Assembly: GCA_023417315.1 (NCBI GenBank)
Contig: JAEZFW010000029.1
Location: 1 to 56,918, forward strand
Direction of reading: 5' to 3'
DNA from: Pseudomonadota bacterium
Lineage (GTDB): Bacteria; Pseudomonadota; Gammaproteobacteria; Steroidobacterales; Steroidobacteraceae
DNA length: 56,918 bases
Below the pieces are notes generated by a model that worked only from the letters and a program-made list of their open reading frames with translations, did not search any database and was not told the origin of the DNA. The translations under genes and the position numbers were made by a program. Below are positions 33,125-42,423 of the stretch, piece after piece (position 1 is the stretch's first letter; each line of letters starts with the position of its first letter).

Positions 33125-33550
33125 GTGAGTTTCGGTCGGCGTGTGATTCCTCGTCACATCAAAATCCTGTTGCTACTGCTGCCGCTGTTTATCGCGCGCA
33201 GCATGGTGCCGATCGGCTTCATGTTGGCGTTCGACGAAGGAACGCCTCGAATCGTCTTTTGTCCCTCGCAGCTTACGCTTCCCGGCGAGCCGGTCAGTGC
33301 GGACGAACATGTTGAGCATTCCGCACATCATGCGCACCAGCAGAGCAGTGAACAATCGGACGCCGATCGCGCCGAGCTGAGCCATCAAACCTGCCCGTTC
33401 GCATTCGCCGCTGCCGCGCCATTGTCTGCGGCGAACCTATTTGAACCTGAGCCCGCCGCTTCCGAAGTCATCGCTCGTCCGCACCAGTTGGCGCTCCCCA
33501 GCGTAGCGGCTCGAGCACATCTCATCCGCGGCCCGCCCGCCCTCTCCTAA
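33125..33550 (+). CDS. DUF2946-like membrane-anchored protein
   Basis: A 141-residue protein starting with GTG at 33125. One hydrophobic segment (HIKILLLLLPLFIARSMVPI) precedes GFMLAFDEGTPRIVFCPSQL, a His-rich stretch (HVEHSAHHAHQQSSEQ) and the conserved-looking HQTCPFAFAAAA. The pattern (membrane helix, VFCP, His cluster, CPFA) is that of the DUF2946 family, commonly found beside copper- or metal-related TonB receptors. His and Cys could bind a metal in the periplasm. It is 68 bp before the TonB receptor gene on the same strand. Confidence 0.65.
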   Translation: MSFGRRVIPRHIKILLLLLPLFIARSMVPIGFMLAFDEGTPRIVFCPSQLTLPGEPVSADEHVEHSAHHAHQQSSEQSDADRAELSHQTCPFAFAAAAPLSAANLFEPEPAASEVIARPHQLALPSVAARAHLIRGPPALS

Positions 33551-33618
33551 AGCACGTCCAGCGTCATTGGTTAGCGCAGTCCGCGAGGAGTGCGTGTCTC
33601 GCTTTTGGAGTATTCAAC

Positions 33619-35757
33619 ATGGCTAGGCGATCGGCCTGGTCGGCAGCGCTTGGGTGCGCTGTCGGTCTCGCGTTCAATGCGGCTCACTCGCAGGAATCGG
33701 TTCCGCGAGAGAGCCAGTCGGCAGTGTCGACTGTCATCGTGTCCGCTTCGCGCGAAGAAGAGCTGCTTTCGGAAACGCCTGCTTCGATCGGCGTAGTCGA
33801 TGAGGATGCGATTCGCAGCGTGGGTGCGACGCATCCACAACAGATCCTGAGCCAAGTTCCGGGCGTTGCGGTGTCGGTGACGAACGGTGAGGGGCATACG
33901 ACCGCGATTCGCCAGCCGTTCACGACGAGCCCGCTGTATCTCTTCTTAGAAGATGGACTGCCGATTCGTGCGACTGGGTTCTTCAACCATAACGCGTTGT
34001 ACGAGCTCGATCTTCCGATGGCGGGCGGGATCGAAGTGACGCGCGGTCCCGGAAGCGCCTTGTATGGCTCCGATGCGATCGGCGGCATCATCAACATGCT
34101 GACGCGTGCACCGAGCGAAACACCCGGTCTCGGCTTGTCGCTCGATGCCGGCCGCCATGGTTGGCGTCGTTTGATGATCGAGGGCGACACAGGTGAAGGT
34201 GCATGGGGCGCGCTTCGAATCGGCGCGAATCTCACCGAGTCGGACGGCTGGCGCGATCACACCTCCTACGATAGACAGAGTGTCGATGCAAGATGGGATG
34301 TCACAACGGCTTCGGGTATTCGCCTCAAGACCGTGCTCGCCGCCGGGCAGATCGATCAGGACACGGGTGCGAACTCGCCGCTCATCTACGCTGACTATCG
34401 CAACGATCCTACTCGCAACAATTTCCCGATCGCCTATCGAAAAGTCGAAGCCTTTCGGCTGTCGACCGCCATCGAGAAGGAATTTGGCGATGGGCTGCTC
34501 TCGGTCACGCCTTATCTGCGCGACAACCGCATGGAGCTGTTGGCGTCCTTTTCGCTGAGCTTCGACCCAACCGTCTACGTAAGCTCAAACAAGTCGTACG
34601 GAGCGTTGCTCAAGTGGCGACAAGACTTTCCGGGCTTCATGCGTGCGCGTCTCATCGGTGGCGTCGATGTCGATGTGAGTCCCGGCGAACGCGAAGAAGA
34701 TCGTTTGGACGTATCTGTATTCGGCAGCGGCGCCTCGCGCGTATTCAGCGACTATCGAATCGGCGCCCGCATCTACGACTACGACGTCACGTTCCGGTCC
34801 TACTCCCCGTATGTACAGGCTGAGATCTCTCCAACCGATCGACTGCGAATCACGGCGGGTTTTCGCTATGACACACTGAGCTATGAGTTCGACAACAACC
34901 TGACAGGTGCCTTCGTGCAAGGCGCACCTACTGCCTACTATGGCCAGGCGCCAGACACCGACATCGACTACGACCGCGTGAGCCCGAAGATCGGCGCGAC
35001 CTTCGCACTGAGCGAGGAAATGAACCTCTATGCGTCGTACAACACGGGGTTTCGTGCGCCCTCGGAGAGTCAGCTCTTCAGGCCATCGGTTGCGCCGAAT
35101 GCAGCGGAAGCCGCGACAAGAGCGTTGCTCGCGCTCGAGCTCAAGCCGATCACGGCGACGCAGATCGAGATCGGTTGGCGCGGCACGTTCGATCGCTGGT
35201 CGCTGAATCTCGCAGCCTTCGAGCTCACCAAGCGTGACGATTTGGTGAGCCAGCGTGATCTCGTCACGAACGTCACGACGAGCGTGAACGCAGGCAAAAC
35301 GTCGCATCGCGGCATCGAAGCGGGCTTCGGTGTCGAGGTATCGCAAGATCTCAGGCTGGATTCAGCGCTGTCTTACACGCGTCATCGTTACGAGCGCTGG
35401 GTGACGAGCACCGCTGATTTCAGCGGGAACGATATGGAGGCCGCGCCGCGCATCCTCAGCAATACACGAGTCTCGTGGTCTCCAACTCCAAGAGTCGAAG
35501 CGCAACTCGAGTGGATTCACGTCGATGACTACTGGCTGGAAGCTTCGAACTCGAGTGCCTTCCCGCGCTACGAAGGACACGACTTGTTCAACGTTCGCGC
35601 AAACTGGGAGGCGACGAGCGCGATCACGCTGTTCGCGCGCGTGATGAATGTGACCGATGAGCGTTACGCCGACAGCGCACAAATTTCATCGAACACGCCG
35701 GTGTACTCGCCGGGCCTGCCGCGCACGTACTTCGCCGGCATCGACGTGCGTTGGTAA
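33619..35757 (+). CDS. TonB-dependent receptor
   Basis: Outer-membrane receptor of 712 residues with signal peptide (to FNAAHSQ) and a TonB-box-like STVIVSASREEE. The plug (SETPASIGVVDEDAIRSVGA ... QQILSQVPGVAV, IEVTRGPGSALYGSDAIGGI) and the 22-strand barrel ending in YSPGLPRTYFAGIDVRW are complete; the terminal Trp is the usual OMP signal. It imports a small ligand using TonB energy. The neighbours (DUF2946-like, Asp-box propeller with Cys/His clusters, thioredoxin-like) suggest a metal or metal-chelate ligand. Its stop overlaps the first bases of the region preceding the propeller gene. Confidence 0.88.
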   Translation: MARRSAWSAALGCAVGLAFNAAHSQESVPRESQSAVSTVIVSASREEELLSETPASIGVVDEDAIRSVGATHPQQILSQVPGVAVSVTNGEGHTTAIRQPFTTSPLYLFLEDGLPIRATGFFNHNALYELDLPMAGGIEVTRGPGSALYGSDAIGGIINMLTRAPSETPGLGLSLDAGRHGWRRLMIEGDTGEGAWGALRIGANLTESDGWRDHTSYDRQSVDARWDVTTASGIRLKTVLAAGQIDQDTGANSPLIYADYRNDPTRNNFPIAYRKVEAFRLSTAIEKEFGDGLLSVTPYLRDNRMELLASFSLSFDPTVYVSSNKSYGALLKWRQDFPGFMRARLIGGVDVDVSPGEREEDRLDVSVFGSGASRVFSDYRIGARIYDYDVTFRSYSPYVQAEISPTDRLRITAGFRYDTLSYEFDNNLTGAFVQGAPTAYYGQAPDTDIDYDRVSPKIGATFALSEEMNLYASYNTGFRAPSESQLFRPSVAPNAAEAATRALLALELKPITATQIEIGWRGTFDRWSLNLAAFELTKRDDLVSQRDLVTNVTTSVNAGKTSHRGIEAGFGVEVSQDLRLDSALSYTRHRYERWVTSTADFSGNDMEAAPRILSNTRVSWSPTPRVEAQLEWIHVDDYWLEASNSSAFPRYEGHDLFNVRANWEATSAITLFARVMNVTDERYADSAQISSNTPVYSPGLPRTYFAGIDVRW

Positions 35758-35771
35758 TGAGGAAAGGACAT

Positions 35772-36977
35772 ATGAATCGTAGAGCATTTCTGTCTGCGTT
35801 CAGCGCGGTGACGTGTTTGCCTTACGCGCGCGCCTTTGCCGAGCCCGGCCACGCACATCAAACTGGTTCGACGACCAAGCGCGCCCCTCTCGCGATGAGT
35901 GCTGCATTCGCGCCCAACGGCACGCTCTGGTTGGTTGGCCTGAACGAACATCAGCAGCTATTCACTCAGTTCAGCAGCAACGAGGGAGCCAAGTGGAGCG
36001 CGCCTCGCGTCATCGGAGCGGGCGAGGACACCATCGCCGCTGAAGGCGAGAGCCGTCCGAAGTTGGCGTTCGGACCGAATGGCTGGGTGGTGATCTCGTA
36101 CACGAAACCGCTGTCCAAGCCGTACACGGGCGAGATCCGAATGGTGCGCTCTGTCGACGGCGGAGTCACGTTCTCGAAACCCTTCACCGTGCATCAGGAT
36201 CGGCAGCTCATCACACATCGCTTCGATTCGATTGCATTCGATGCAGCCGGCGCGCTTCACACGTTCTGGGTCGATAAACGCGACCTCGAATTGGCGCGCC
36301 GAGATGGCACAGAGGCACAGTACGCAGGTGCAGCGATCTATCGCAATGTCTCTCTCGATGGGGGCCGCACATTCGGCCCGGACATCAAGCTGGCCGATCA
36401 CTCGTGCGAGTGCTGTCGCATTGCGCTCGCGCCCAGCGCGAATGGCGGATTGGCTGTGCTGTGGCGGCATGTCTTCGATGGGAACATTCGCGATCACGCG
36501 TTTGCGACCATCGCTCCTCGCGGAAGAAGTGCCAGCACTGTTCAGCGCGCGAGCTTCGATGAGTGGTCGATCGATGCCTGCCCCCATCATGGTCCCGCAC
36601 TCGCACCCGCCTCCGACGACGGATACCATGCCGTATGGTTCGGAGTCCGCAACGATGAACCCGCAGTGCGCTATGCGCGTCTAGATCAGCGCGGCAACCC
36701 TCGAGGATCGATCAAGGTCCTGCCGGATGCCGGCGCGGAACATGCTCATGTGCAGAGCGCGGGCTCGCATGTTGCGATTGTCTGGCGCAGCTACGATGGA
36801 TCTCGCACGCGCTATTCCGCGTGGATCTCGACCGACGAGGGTAAGACCTTCGCGCATCGCGAGCTGGGGAGTACGAACGTCGAAAACGATCATCCCTTCG
36901 TCCTGCGCCGCGACCGCGAGCTGTTTGCAGTCTGGCGTACGAGCGAAGCCGTCCACGTGGAGCCTCTGCATGCGTAA
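35772..36977 (+). CDS. Exported Asp-box beta-propeller with CECC and CPHH motifs
   Basis: A 401-residue protein with a Tat-like or Sec signal (MNRRAFLSAFSAVTCLPYAR) from ATG 35772, which has AGGAAAGGA upstream. Four Asp-box-like repeats (SNEGAKWS, SVDGGVTF, SLDGGRTF, STDEGKTF) show a sialidase-type propeller, but the catalytic residues of sialidases (Arg triad, Asp, Tyr) are not recognisable. Instead it has Cys212-Glu-Cys214-Cys215 and Cys270-Pro-His272-His273, which look like metal ligands. It ends in an 8-bp overlap with the thioredoxin-like gene. I read it as a periplasmic metal-handling protein of an uncharacterised kind. Confidence 0.7.
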   Translation: MNRRAFLSAFSAVTCLPYARAFAEPGHAHQTGSTTKRAPLAMSAAFAPNGTLWLVGLNEHQQLFTQFSSNEGAKWSAPRVIGAGEDTIAAEGESRPKLAFGPNGWVVISYTKPLSKPYTGEIRMVRSVDGGVTFSKPFTVHQDRQLITHRFDSIAFDAAGALHTFWVDKRDLELARRDGTEAQYAGAAIYRNVSLDGGRTFGPDIKLADHSCECCRIALAPSANGGLAVLWRHVFDGNIRDHAFATIAPRGRSASTVQRASFDEWSIDACPHHGPALAPASDDGYHAVWFGVRNDEPAVRYARLDQRGNPRGSIKVLPDAGAEHAHVQSAGSHVAIVWRSYDGSRTRYSAWISTDEGKTFAHRELGSTNVENDHPFVLRRDRELFAVWRTSEAVHVEPLHA

Positions 36978-37434
36978 CGTCGTCACCGGTCTGATCGCGA
37001 CGTGCCTGTTCGGTGTGCCTGTTCTCGCCGCGCCACCTCAGAACGTCGAGCTATTCACGACTGCAACCTGGAGCCAGTTGCAAGCCGACCTGCCGAAGCC
37101 ATCGGCCGTCGTCTTCACGGCGACCTACTGTGCGACGTGCCCTGCTGTGCTCGCGAAGCTCTCTAAGGCTCTGGCTGCGCATGACGTGGAGGGTGATGTC
37201 ATCGCCGTCGTCATCGATGAAGCGGAGCCGAGCGAGCTTATTGCGAGCGGACATTACAGCCAAGCATCGCGGGTATTCCTCTTCGCAGGAAATGAGGCGG
37301 CGCTGCGCTATCAGATCGACCCACGATGGCGCGGCGAGACACCGTATATCGCGCTGCTGCCTGCTGGCGGCAAACCGATCTTCGCCGCCGGCTCACCCAG
37401 CGAAGAGAAGATCGCGTCCTGGCTGGGGAGATAG
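36970..37434 (+). CDS. Periplasmic thioredoxin-like protein with CATC
   Basis: A 154-residue exported protein (signal MRNVVTGLIATCLFGVPVLA) starting at ATG 36970, overlapping the propeller stop by 8 bp. VVFTATYCATCPAVLAKLSK holds a CATC active-site pair in the right place for a thioredoxin fold; VFLFAGNEAALRYQIDPRW and TPYIALLPAGGKP are the distal strands with the cis-Pro region. It may reduce or transfer thiols for the Cys-rich propeller next to it, or help metal insertion like a Sco/TlpA protein; inference from context. Confidence 0.78.
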   Translation: MRNVVTGLIATCLFGVPVLAAPPQNVELFTTATWSQLQADLPKPSAVVFTATYCATCPAVLAKLSKALAAHDVEGDVIAVVIDEAEPSELIASGHYSQASRVFLFAGNEAALRYQIDPRWRGETPYIALLPAGGKPIFAAGSPSEEKIASWLGR

Positions 37435-37440
37435 GCGATC

Positions 37441-38442
37441 TTGAACGAGCGCTCGCGTGTGGTTCGATGTTTGCTAACGAGAATCGTGGCAGTCGGCTCG
37501 ATTATTCTTGGTCATTCAGCTTCGCCACAGGTTACGAGCAATGCTGCGGTACACGAGCTGCGTGTGCCGGTCGCTGGCACGTCACTATACGTTCGAACGA
37601 TCGGCCGGGGTCAGCGCACGATCGTTCTTCACGGTGGCCCTGACTTCGATCAAGCGTACCTCCTCCCGGAGCTCGATCGTCTGCAGGACGTGCTGCAGTT
37701 GATCTACTACGATCAGCGCGGGCGCGGCCGATCGGCCGACAACGTTCGGGCGAGCGATGTGACGATCGCGTCCGAGCTCGCCGACCTCGACGCAGTGCGA
37801 CGACACTTCGATCTCGATTCGATGATCATCCTCGGGCATTCGTGGGGCGCGGTGCTGGCGTTGGAGTACGCGCTTCGTCATCCGAATCGCGTCTCGTCAC
37901 TGATTCTGATGAATCCGGCGCCCGTCTCCACGGTTGGCTTCGCTCACTTGCGCGAGAGCTATGTGGCAGCGCTCGGCCCCGACATGGAACGTCAACGGCA
38001 GATTGCCGCGAGCGCAGCGTATCAAGCGGCAGATCCGCAAACGGTTGCGGATCGTTACCGCATCCATTTCAGGCACGCGCTCGTGCGACCCGAGCACTAC
38101 GAAGCGCTTCTGGATCGGATGCGAGCACAGTTCATTCACCAGGGTAACGATGGCATCTTGAGAGCGCGAGCCGTGGAAGATCAGCTCATGCGCGATACTT
38201 GGCAGCGCGCTGATTACGACTTGCTGCCGAAGCTGCGCGCGTTGCAGATTCCGACGCTGGTGGTGACGGGGAAGCAGGACTTCATTCCTGTCGCCATTGC
38301 AGAGGAGATCGCGGAGTCGCTTCCGAACGCCCGCTTCACGGCCGTCGACAAGTGCGGACATTTCGCCTATCTCGAATGTCCAGACGAGGTGCGCAAGGCG
38401 ATCGAGGAGCAATTGCAGCGCACCATGATGAAGCCTCGTTAG
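37441..38442 (+). CDS. Exported alpha/beta hydrolase, proline iminopeptidase-like (S33)
   Basis: A 333-residue serine hydrolase. VLHGGPDFDQAYLL is the oxyanion-hole HGGP, IILGHSWGAVLALEYAL the nucleophile elbow, VTGKQDFIP the acid and KCGHFAYLE the histidine. HGGP and GHSWG together are typical of proline iminopeptidases and related S33 enzymes. TTG 37441 is six bases after the thioredoxin gene stop; GTG 37459 would be a second choice. An N-terminal hydrophobic stretch (LLTRIVAVGSIILGHSAS) suggests export. It could be in the preceding transcript but has a different theme. Confidence 0.75.
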   Translation: MNERSRVVRCLLTRIVAVGSIILGHSASPQVTSNAAVHELRVPVAGTSLYVRTIGRGQRTIVLHGGPDFDQAYLLPELDRLQDVLQLIYYDQRGRGRSADNVRASDVTIASELADLDAVRRHFDLDSMIILGHSWGAVLALEYALRHPNRVSSLILMNPAPVSTVGFAHLRESYVAALGPDMERQRQIAASAAYQAADPQTVADRYRIHFRHALVRPEHYEALLDRMRAQFIHQGNDGILRARAVEDQLMRDTWQRADYDLLPKLRALQIPTLVVTGKQDFIPVAIAEEIAESLPNARFTAVDKCGHFAYLECPDEVRKAIEEQLQRTMMKPR

Positions 38443-38529
38443 AGCGGCGTCGTCACCGCGAGCGATTCGCACTCGGCTCGCTCATGGTTGATGTCATGGC
38501 GCACGACGTCCTGTCGAAGCTCTTAGCGA

Positions 38530-39807
38530 CTATTCCTGCTCGAGCTTTCGCGCTCGCCCATAAGCATCCTCTGCATCGCCCCTGATCCAGTCGCCGAGCA
38601 GCTTCAGATAGCCATTTGTGATTCGGGTGGATTTGCGCGAGCCATCGGCGTTCGTTACGAACTCCATCATTCCGTGATCCGTATCCGGGAAGACGTAGAC
38701 ATCGATCGGCTTACCCGCTTTCATGAGCTGCAGCAGCGCGGCTTGTGTCGTCTCGATCGGCGCTTCTCGATCGTTTTCCGCAAGCACCCACAGCAATGGA
38801 GCGTCGAGCCGCTTCAACGCTGAGATCGAGTCGTAGTCCCAGATGAGCTCTAGGTTATCGAAGCGCGCCCTGCCCAATCGACGGAGCTCGTCTTCGGACA
38901 TTCGCAGCATCTCGCCGCTGTACTCGCCTCTAATCTTGTCAGCCCAGCCGTGTGCCGCGATCTCGCGCCGGACTTTCGCGAGATCCTCGTAGCCTTCCTT
39001 GAACTCCGTGAGGAGCAGGCGCGAGGTCGCGTAAGAGAGTCGCTGCAGAAGCGCGATCGCTTCGTCACCAAGTCCAAGCTCGCGAGCTTCGGAAAACATC
39101 TGCTCGCGATCTTCTTCGATGGGCGAGGCGACGAGGCCGAAACCGACCGCAACGAAGTCAGCACCGGATCGAGTTGCGGCAAGTGGCGCGACCCATCCGC
39201 CCTGGCTTCCACCGAAGTAGCCAGAGCGGCTGTACTTTCCATTTTTCATCGTTCTCGCATGCTCGAGTGCAGCAGCAGCGTCCTCGGCGAGCAGCTCGAA
39301 GTTCTGTGTGTACTCGCCTTGCGAGCCGCCCGTGCCGCGCTTGTCATACACGAACACGGAAATGCCCTGAGCAGCGAGGACATAAGCGTAAGGTGAATTG
39401 AGCGCGGAGTTGCGCTCCGATCCATGCACCATCACGACGAGCGGACGCGTTGAACCCGCCGCGCTTGCAGGTTCGATCAAACGTCCGACTAGATCTGTTT
39501 GCAAGCTGGAGAATGTCGTGTCTGTGCTCGTAATGGGGATCGAGTTCCAACGTTGCGCGCGACCATCGGACTGCTCGACAGCGATGCCGCCGTCGGCGCA
39601 TCGGACCGGAGCGCCGGCATCGGATGTACTGCCACGTCGCCCGTCTAGGAATAGGTAGCGGTGCGCCTCTTGCGATGCATCTGGAAGCGGCACGACAACC
39701 ACGAAGTTGTCGGGAGAACCATAAGCACCTTGCTCGCACGCGGCATCTGCAACGGGAACAATCATCGTTGCGGCAAAGAACGCCGCGAGATAAACGAACG
39801 ATTTCAA
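38530..39807 (-). CDS. Exported alpha/beta hydrolase
   Basis: A 425-residue secreted hydrolase. I start it at TTG 39807 because GGAGGT lies 7 bp upstream and it opens a signal peptide (LKSFVYLAAFFAATMIVPVA). VVMVHGSERNSAL is the oxyanion region, YFGGSQGGWVAP the nucleophile elbow (Ser in GGSQGG), WVLAENDREAP the acid and PDTDHGMM the His. It resembles the secreted acyl hydrolases annotated as dienelactone hydrolase/CocE-like; substrate unknown. An ATG at 39894 would add about 29 residues without a signal-like start. Confidence 0.75.
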   Translation of the reverse strand: MKSFVYLAAFFAATMIVPVADAACEQGAYGSPDNFVVVVPLPDASQEAHRYLFLDGRRGSTSDAGAPVRCADGGIAVEQSDGRAQRWNSIPITSTDTTFSSLQTDLVGRLIEPASAAGSTRPLVVMVHGSERNSALNSPYAYVLAAQGISVFVYDKRGTGGSQGEYTQNFELLAEDAAAALEHARTMKNGKYSRSGYFGGSQGGWVAPLAATRSGADFVAVGFGLVASPIEEDREQMFSEARELGLGDEAIALLQRLSYATSRLLLTEFKEGYEDLAKVRREIAAHGWADKIRGEYSGEMLRMSEDELRRLGRARFDNLELIWDYDSISALKRLDAPLLWVLAENDREAPIETTQAALLQLMKAGKPIDVYVFPDTDHGMMEFVTNADGSRKSTRITNGYLKLLGDWIRGDAEDAYGRARKLEQE

Positions 39808-39907
39808 TCCACGACCTCCGTACGAAGTGACTCGACGGCGATTCTGACTAAAGTAAGCATCCCACATCGCGCCTCCGCGCGCGACCTCACTCATCGCCTT
39901 GGATGCC

Positions 39908-41071
39908 TTACCTCGAAGGCCAGTGCCAGGCTGGTGTTTCGAGGACGCTGCGGCCGACGATCTGCGTCTCTCCCATGTCTTTAGTTAGACGCAACGAGTT
40001 GCATTGATCGCCTTCTTCGAGTGCGGCAATCAGTCGCGCTGAATGGGAGACGACCCACAATTGCGAGCGGTTAGATGCCTCAAGGATCAAGCGCGCGAGC
40101 GCAGGCAAGAGATCTGGATGCAGGCTCGTCTCGGGTTCGTTGAGCACCATCAGCGGCGGTGGGCGCGGCGTCAGCAGAGCCGCAGTCCACAACAAGAATC
40201 GCAATGTGCCATCTGAAAGCTCAGATGCTGCCAGCGGGCGGAGCATGCCTGGTTGCTTGAGAGCAATCGAGAACCGACCGCTCTCGTGATGAATCTCGAG
40301 CGCAGAGCCTGGAAACGCATCGTCGATCGTCCGCTCGAGTGCCTCGCTGTTCCCAATCTCGCGAATTGTCTGCAGCGCGGGTGCGAGATCGCGGCCGTCA
40401 TTCGCGAGCACAGGTGTTCGCGTGCCGAGTTGCGAGCTGCGAATCGGCGATTCTGCGTCCACTCGAAAGTAGTCGTAGAAGCGCCACGCACGCACCGTTT
40501 CTCTGAGCGTCAGCACTTCAGGCGCGCTCTCCGCGTCGGCAATGCGAGTCAGCATGCTTTCGAACGAAGGCACATTGCCGGTTGCAACGGCCCACTCAGA
40601 ATCATTCCCTCGGATGCTTACGACAGACCCGCGACGATCGATCAGCAGCGAGGCGGGACGAAAGCGAACGCCGGCCCAGATGCATTCCCGTTTGATCTCT
40701 GGGTCGAGCTGGAACGCCGATAGCGATGGCGTCGGCAAACCGAGATCGATGCAGTAGCTCAGCTCTTCGCTGGCAAATCCCAAACGCAAATGAACAGGCT
40801 CTCGCCGCGGCCCGCCTTGCACAGGGTGTTCGCCGGTGCGCATCGCTCTGCTGATCTTCTCGGGTCCAGCCCACAACGTGGAGCTGAGCCCACCTTCTCG
40901 AGCCAGCGAAGCGACAATCGAACCTCGCGCCGTCTCTGCGAGCAGTCGCAGTGCGCGGTACAGGCTCGATTTCCCGGAGCCATTCTCGCCGCTGACGAGG
41001 TTGAGCGGTCCCAATGCGACTACGATGTTGCGCAGAGATCGATAGTTCGCGACCGCGAGAGTCGTGATCAT
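39908..41071 (-). CDS. RecF/OLD-like AAA ATPase
   Basis: A 387-residue ABC-type AAA ATPase. Walker A (GENGSGKSS, 28-36) follows the usual RSLRNIVVALGPLNLVSGEN, a signature-like SELSDGTLRFLLW lies near residue 280, Walker B is LMVLNEPETSLHPDLLPALA and the H-motif is VVSHSARLIAALEEG. The central 200 residues are insertions of unknown kind, with no coiled coil long enough for SMC or RecN. Such stand-alone ATPases are common; some are parts of anti-phage systems with a nuclease partner, but no nuclease is next to it. Function unknown. Confidence 0.75.
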   Translation of the reverse strand: MITTLAVANYRSLRNIVVALGPLNLVSGENGSGKSSLYRALRLLAETARGSIVASLAREGGLSSTLWAGPEKISRAMRTGEHPVQGGPRREPVHLRLGFASEELSYCIDLGLPTPSLSAFQLDPEIKRECIWAGVRFRPASLLIDRRGSVVSIRGNDSEWAVATGNVPSFESMLTRIADAESAPEVLTLRETVRAWRFYDYFRVDAESPIRSSQLGTRTPVLANDGRDLAPALQTIREIGNSEALERTIDDAFPGSALEIHHESGRFSIALKQPGMLRPLAASELSDGTLRFLLWTAALLTPRPPPLMVLNEPETSLHPDLLPALARLILEASNRSQLWVVSHSARLIAALEEGDQCNSLRLTKDMGETQIVGRSVLETPAWHWPSR

Positions 41072-41159
41072 GTCGTGGTCCTAAGCGAGCCGCGCGAGCG
41101 TGTCAGCGACCGCCGAATCAGGTCGCGAAAGAACGAGATCTCGTACGCGCATGAGCCCC

Positions 41160-41186
41160 ATTCTGTTCATCCTGTAAATACTGTCA
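41160..41186. repeat. Family-E half element
   Basis: TTCTGTTCATCCTGTAAATA (41161-41180) is one arm of the family seen at 22 kb, 26 kb and 44 kb; no partner arm was found. It lies between the ATPase and the LamG lipoprotein genes. Confidence 0.65.
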
Positions 41187-41264
41187 GATGAGCTTGTCTC
41201 GACTCAGGCACACAGAAACTGACTGGATACACGTACTTGCGTAGCGCTGGCGAGCACGACGTGC

Positions 41265-41948
41265 TCACTTCTGTAGCGAGGCCTGCTGCAACGCTGCGGG
41301 AGTAAACCGAATCTCGCGGATGCAGCCCTTGAACCAAGACACTTGGTTCAAGCGCACGCCGATCGACATGCGTCCCTTCGTCATCGGCTGAAAGGCAATC
41401 TTGCCTTCGAGCTCCTGCTCGCCCTCGACATAGTGCCGCATCGTCTCGCCATCGAATGTCAAAGCGACCCAATGCCATTGCTCGGCAGGATGTGCCTTTT
41501 GCCGGTCGAGCAACGTCAGGCGAATGTCTTGTGACACGAACAGAAACGTATCGAGCGCCCATTGTCGCTGAGCGAGCCGTGTCTCCAAGAGCAGCCTGCT
41601 CTCGTGCTCATCTTGGATATGAAGGAAGCGCTGCTCTTCAGGGCCCACCGCGTCAGGCTTGATGAGCGCCTCGATCGTGAACTGCCGCCACCCAAGGATC
41701 GGATTGTCATCGATGAGCAGAGCATCCGACGCGCCATTGAAGCAGACGGCACGCTCTTCACCTTCACCGACCACAGGCGGCGATCCGAGAGCGCGAACCG
41801 CATGTCCTCCGACCTTCGAAACACTGTCGAGCTTCCACACAATCGGCGTCACCTCGTCCGCATCCCGTGCCGAGGTCGTGCACGCGCACGCGACGAATGC
41901 GATGAAGCTGATAGCGAAGGCTACTTTGAGAACGCGTTGCATCGGCAT
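41265..41948 (-). CDS. LamG-domain lipoprotein
   Basis: A 227-residue lipoprotein (MPMQRVLKVAFAISFIAFVA then CACTTS; lipobox Cys near 22) with a LamG/concanavalin-like jelly roll: AVCFNGASDALLIDDNPILG, FTIEALIKPDAVGPEEQRFL, WHWVALTFDGETMRHYVEGE and MSIGVRLNQVSWFKGCIREI are the usual strands. It would bind a glycan or protein at the envelope. Frames extending upstream past 41948 run into the repeat array and are not part of the gene. No enzyme domain is present. Confidence 0.78.
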   Translation of the reverse strand: MPMQRVLKVAFAISFIAFVACACTTSARDADEVTPIVWKLDSVSKVGGHAVRALGSPPVVGEGEERAVCFNGASDALLIDDNPILGWRQFTIEALIKPDAVGPEEQRFLHIQDEHESRLLLETRLAQRQWALDTFLFVSQDIRLTLLDRQKAHPAEQWHWVALTFDGETMRHYVEGEQELEGKIAFQPMTKGRMSIGVRLNQVSWFKGCIREIRFTPAALQQASLQK

Positions 41949-41997
41949 GTGTAACGATTCTTCGGGAAGCGCGAGGATAGCCGATATGAAACGAGAG

Positions 41998-42422
41998 CAC
42001 AGATCTCCGTCTTCGCGAAGAACGAGGATCCATCTTTCTCTTGTACTTCGCTCTCCTGATGGGCCCTCGCCTCCGCGAGGGCGACGAACTGAGAGCAGAG
42101 GGCACGCTTGAGCTCGTCGTCTTCGCTTGTGCGCGTCGTCCTCGCGCAGGCGAGGATCCATCTTTCTCTTGCACTTCGCTCTCCTGATGGGCCCTCGCCT
42201 CCGCGAGGGTGACGAACTAAGAGCAGAGCGCACGCTTGAGCTCGTCGTCTTCGCTTGTGTCCGTCGTCCTCGCGCAGGCGAGGATCCATCTTTCTCTTGC
42301 ACTTCGCTCTCCTGATGGCCCTCGCCTCCGGGAGAGTGACGAACTAAGAGCAGAGCGCACGCTTGCGCTCGTCGTCTTCGCTTGTGTCCGTCGTCCTCGC
42401 GCAGGCGAGGATCCATCCGGAT
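41998..42422. repeat. Tandem array of 128-bp units (family C, left array)
   Basis: Anchor GAGGATCCATC occurs at 42024, 42152, 42280 and 42407 (period 128, 128, 127). Each unit has two copies of one palindrome in opposite orientation: CCTCGCGCAGGCGAGGA and CCCTCGCCTCCGCGAGGG, with 35 and 57 bp between them. This alternating layout matches the BIME pattern of REP elements. The array ends 2 bp from the stop codon of the GIY-YIG gene. No protein gene is inside. Confidence 0.92.
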
Positions 42423-42423
42423 C

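Noticed and set aside
35772..36977. True sialidase
   Set aside because: Asp boxes are present, but the Arg triad and catalytic Tyr/Glu are not recognisable and the context is a metal-like operon; I call it a propeller instead.
39908..41071. Two-gene anti-phage defence system
   Set aside because: The ATPase is of a kind used in such systems, but its neighbours are a secreted hydrolase and a LamG lipoprotein, with no nuclease partner.
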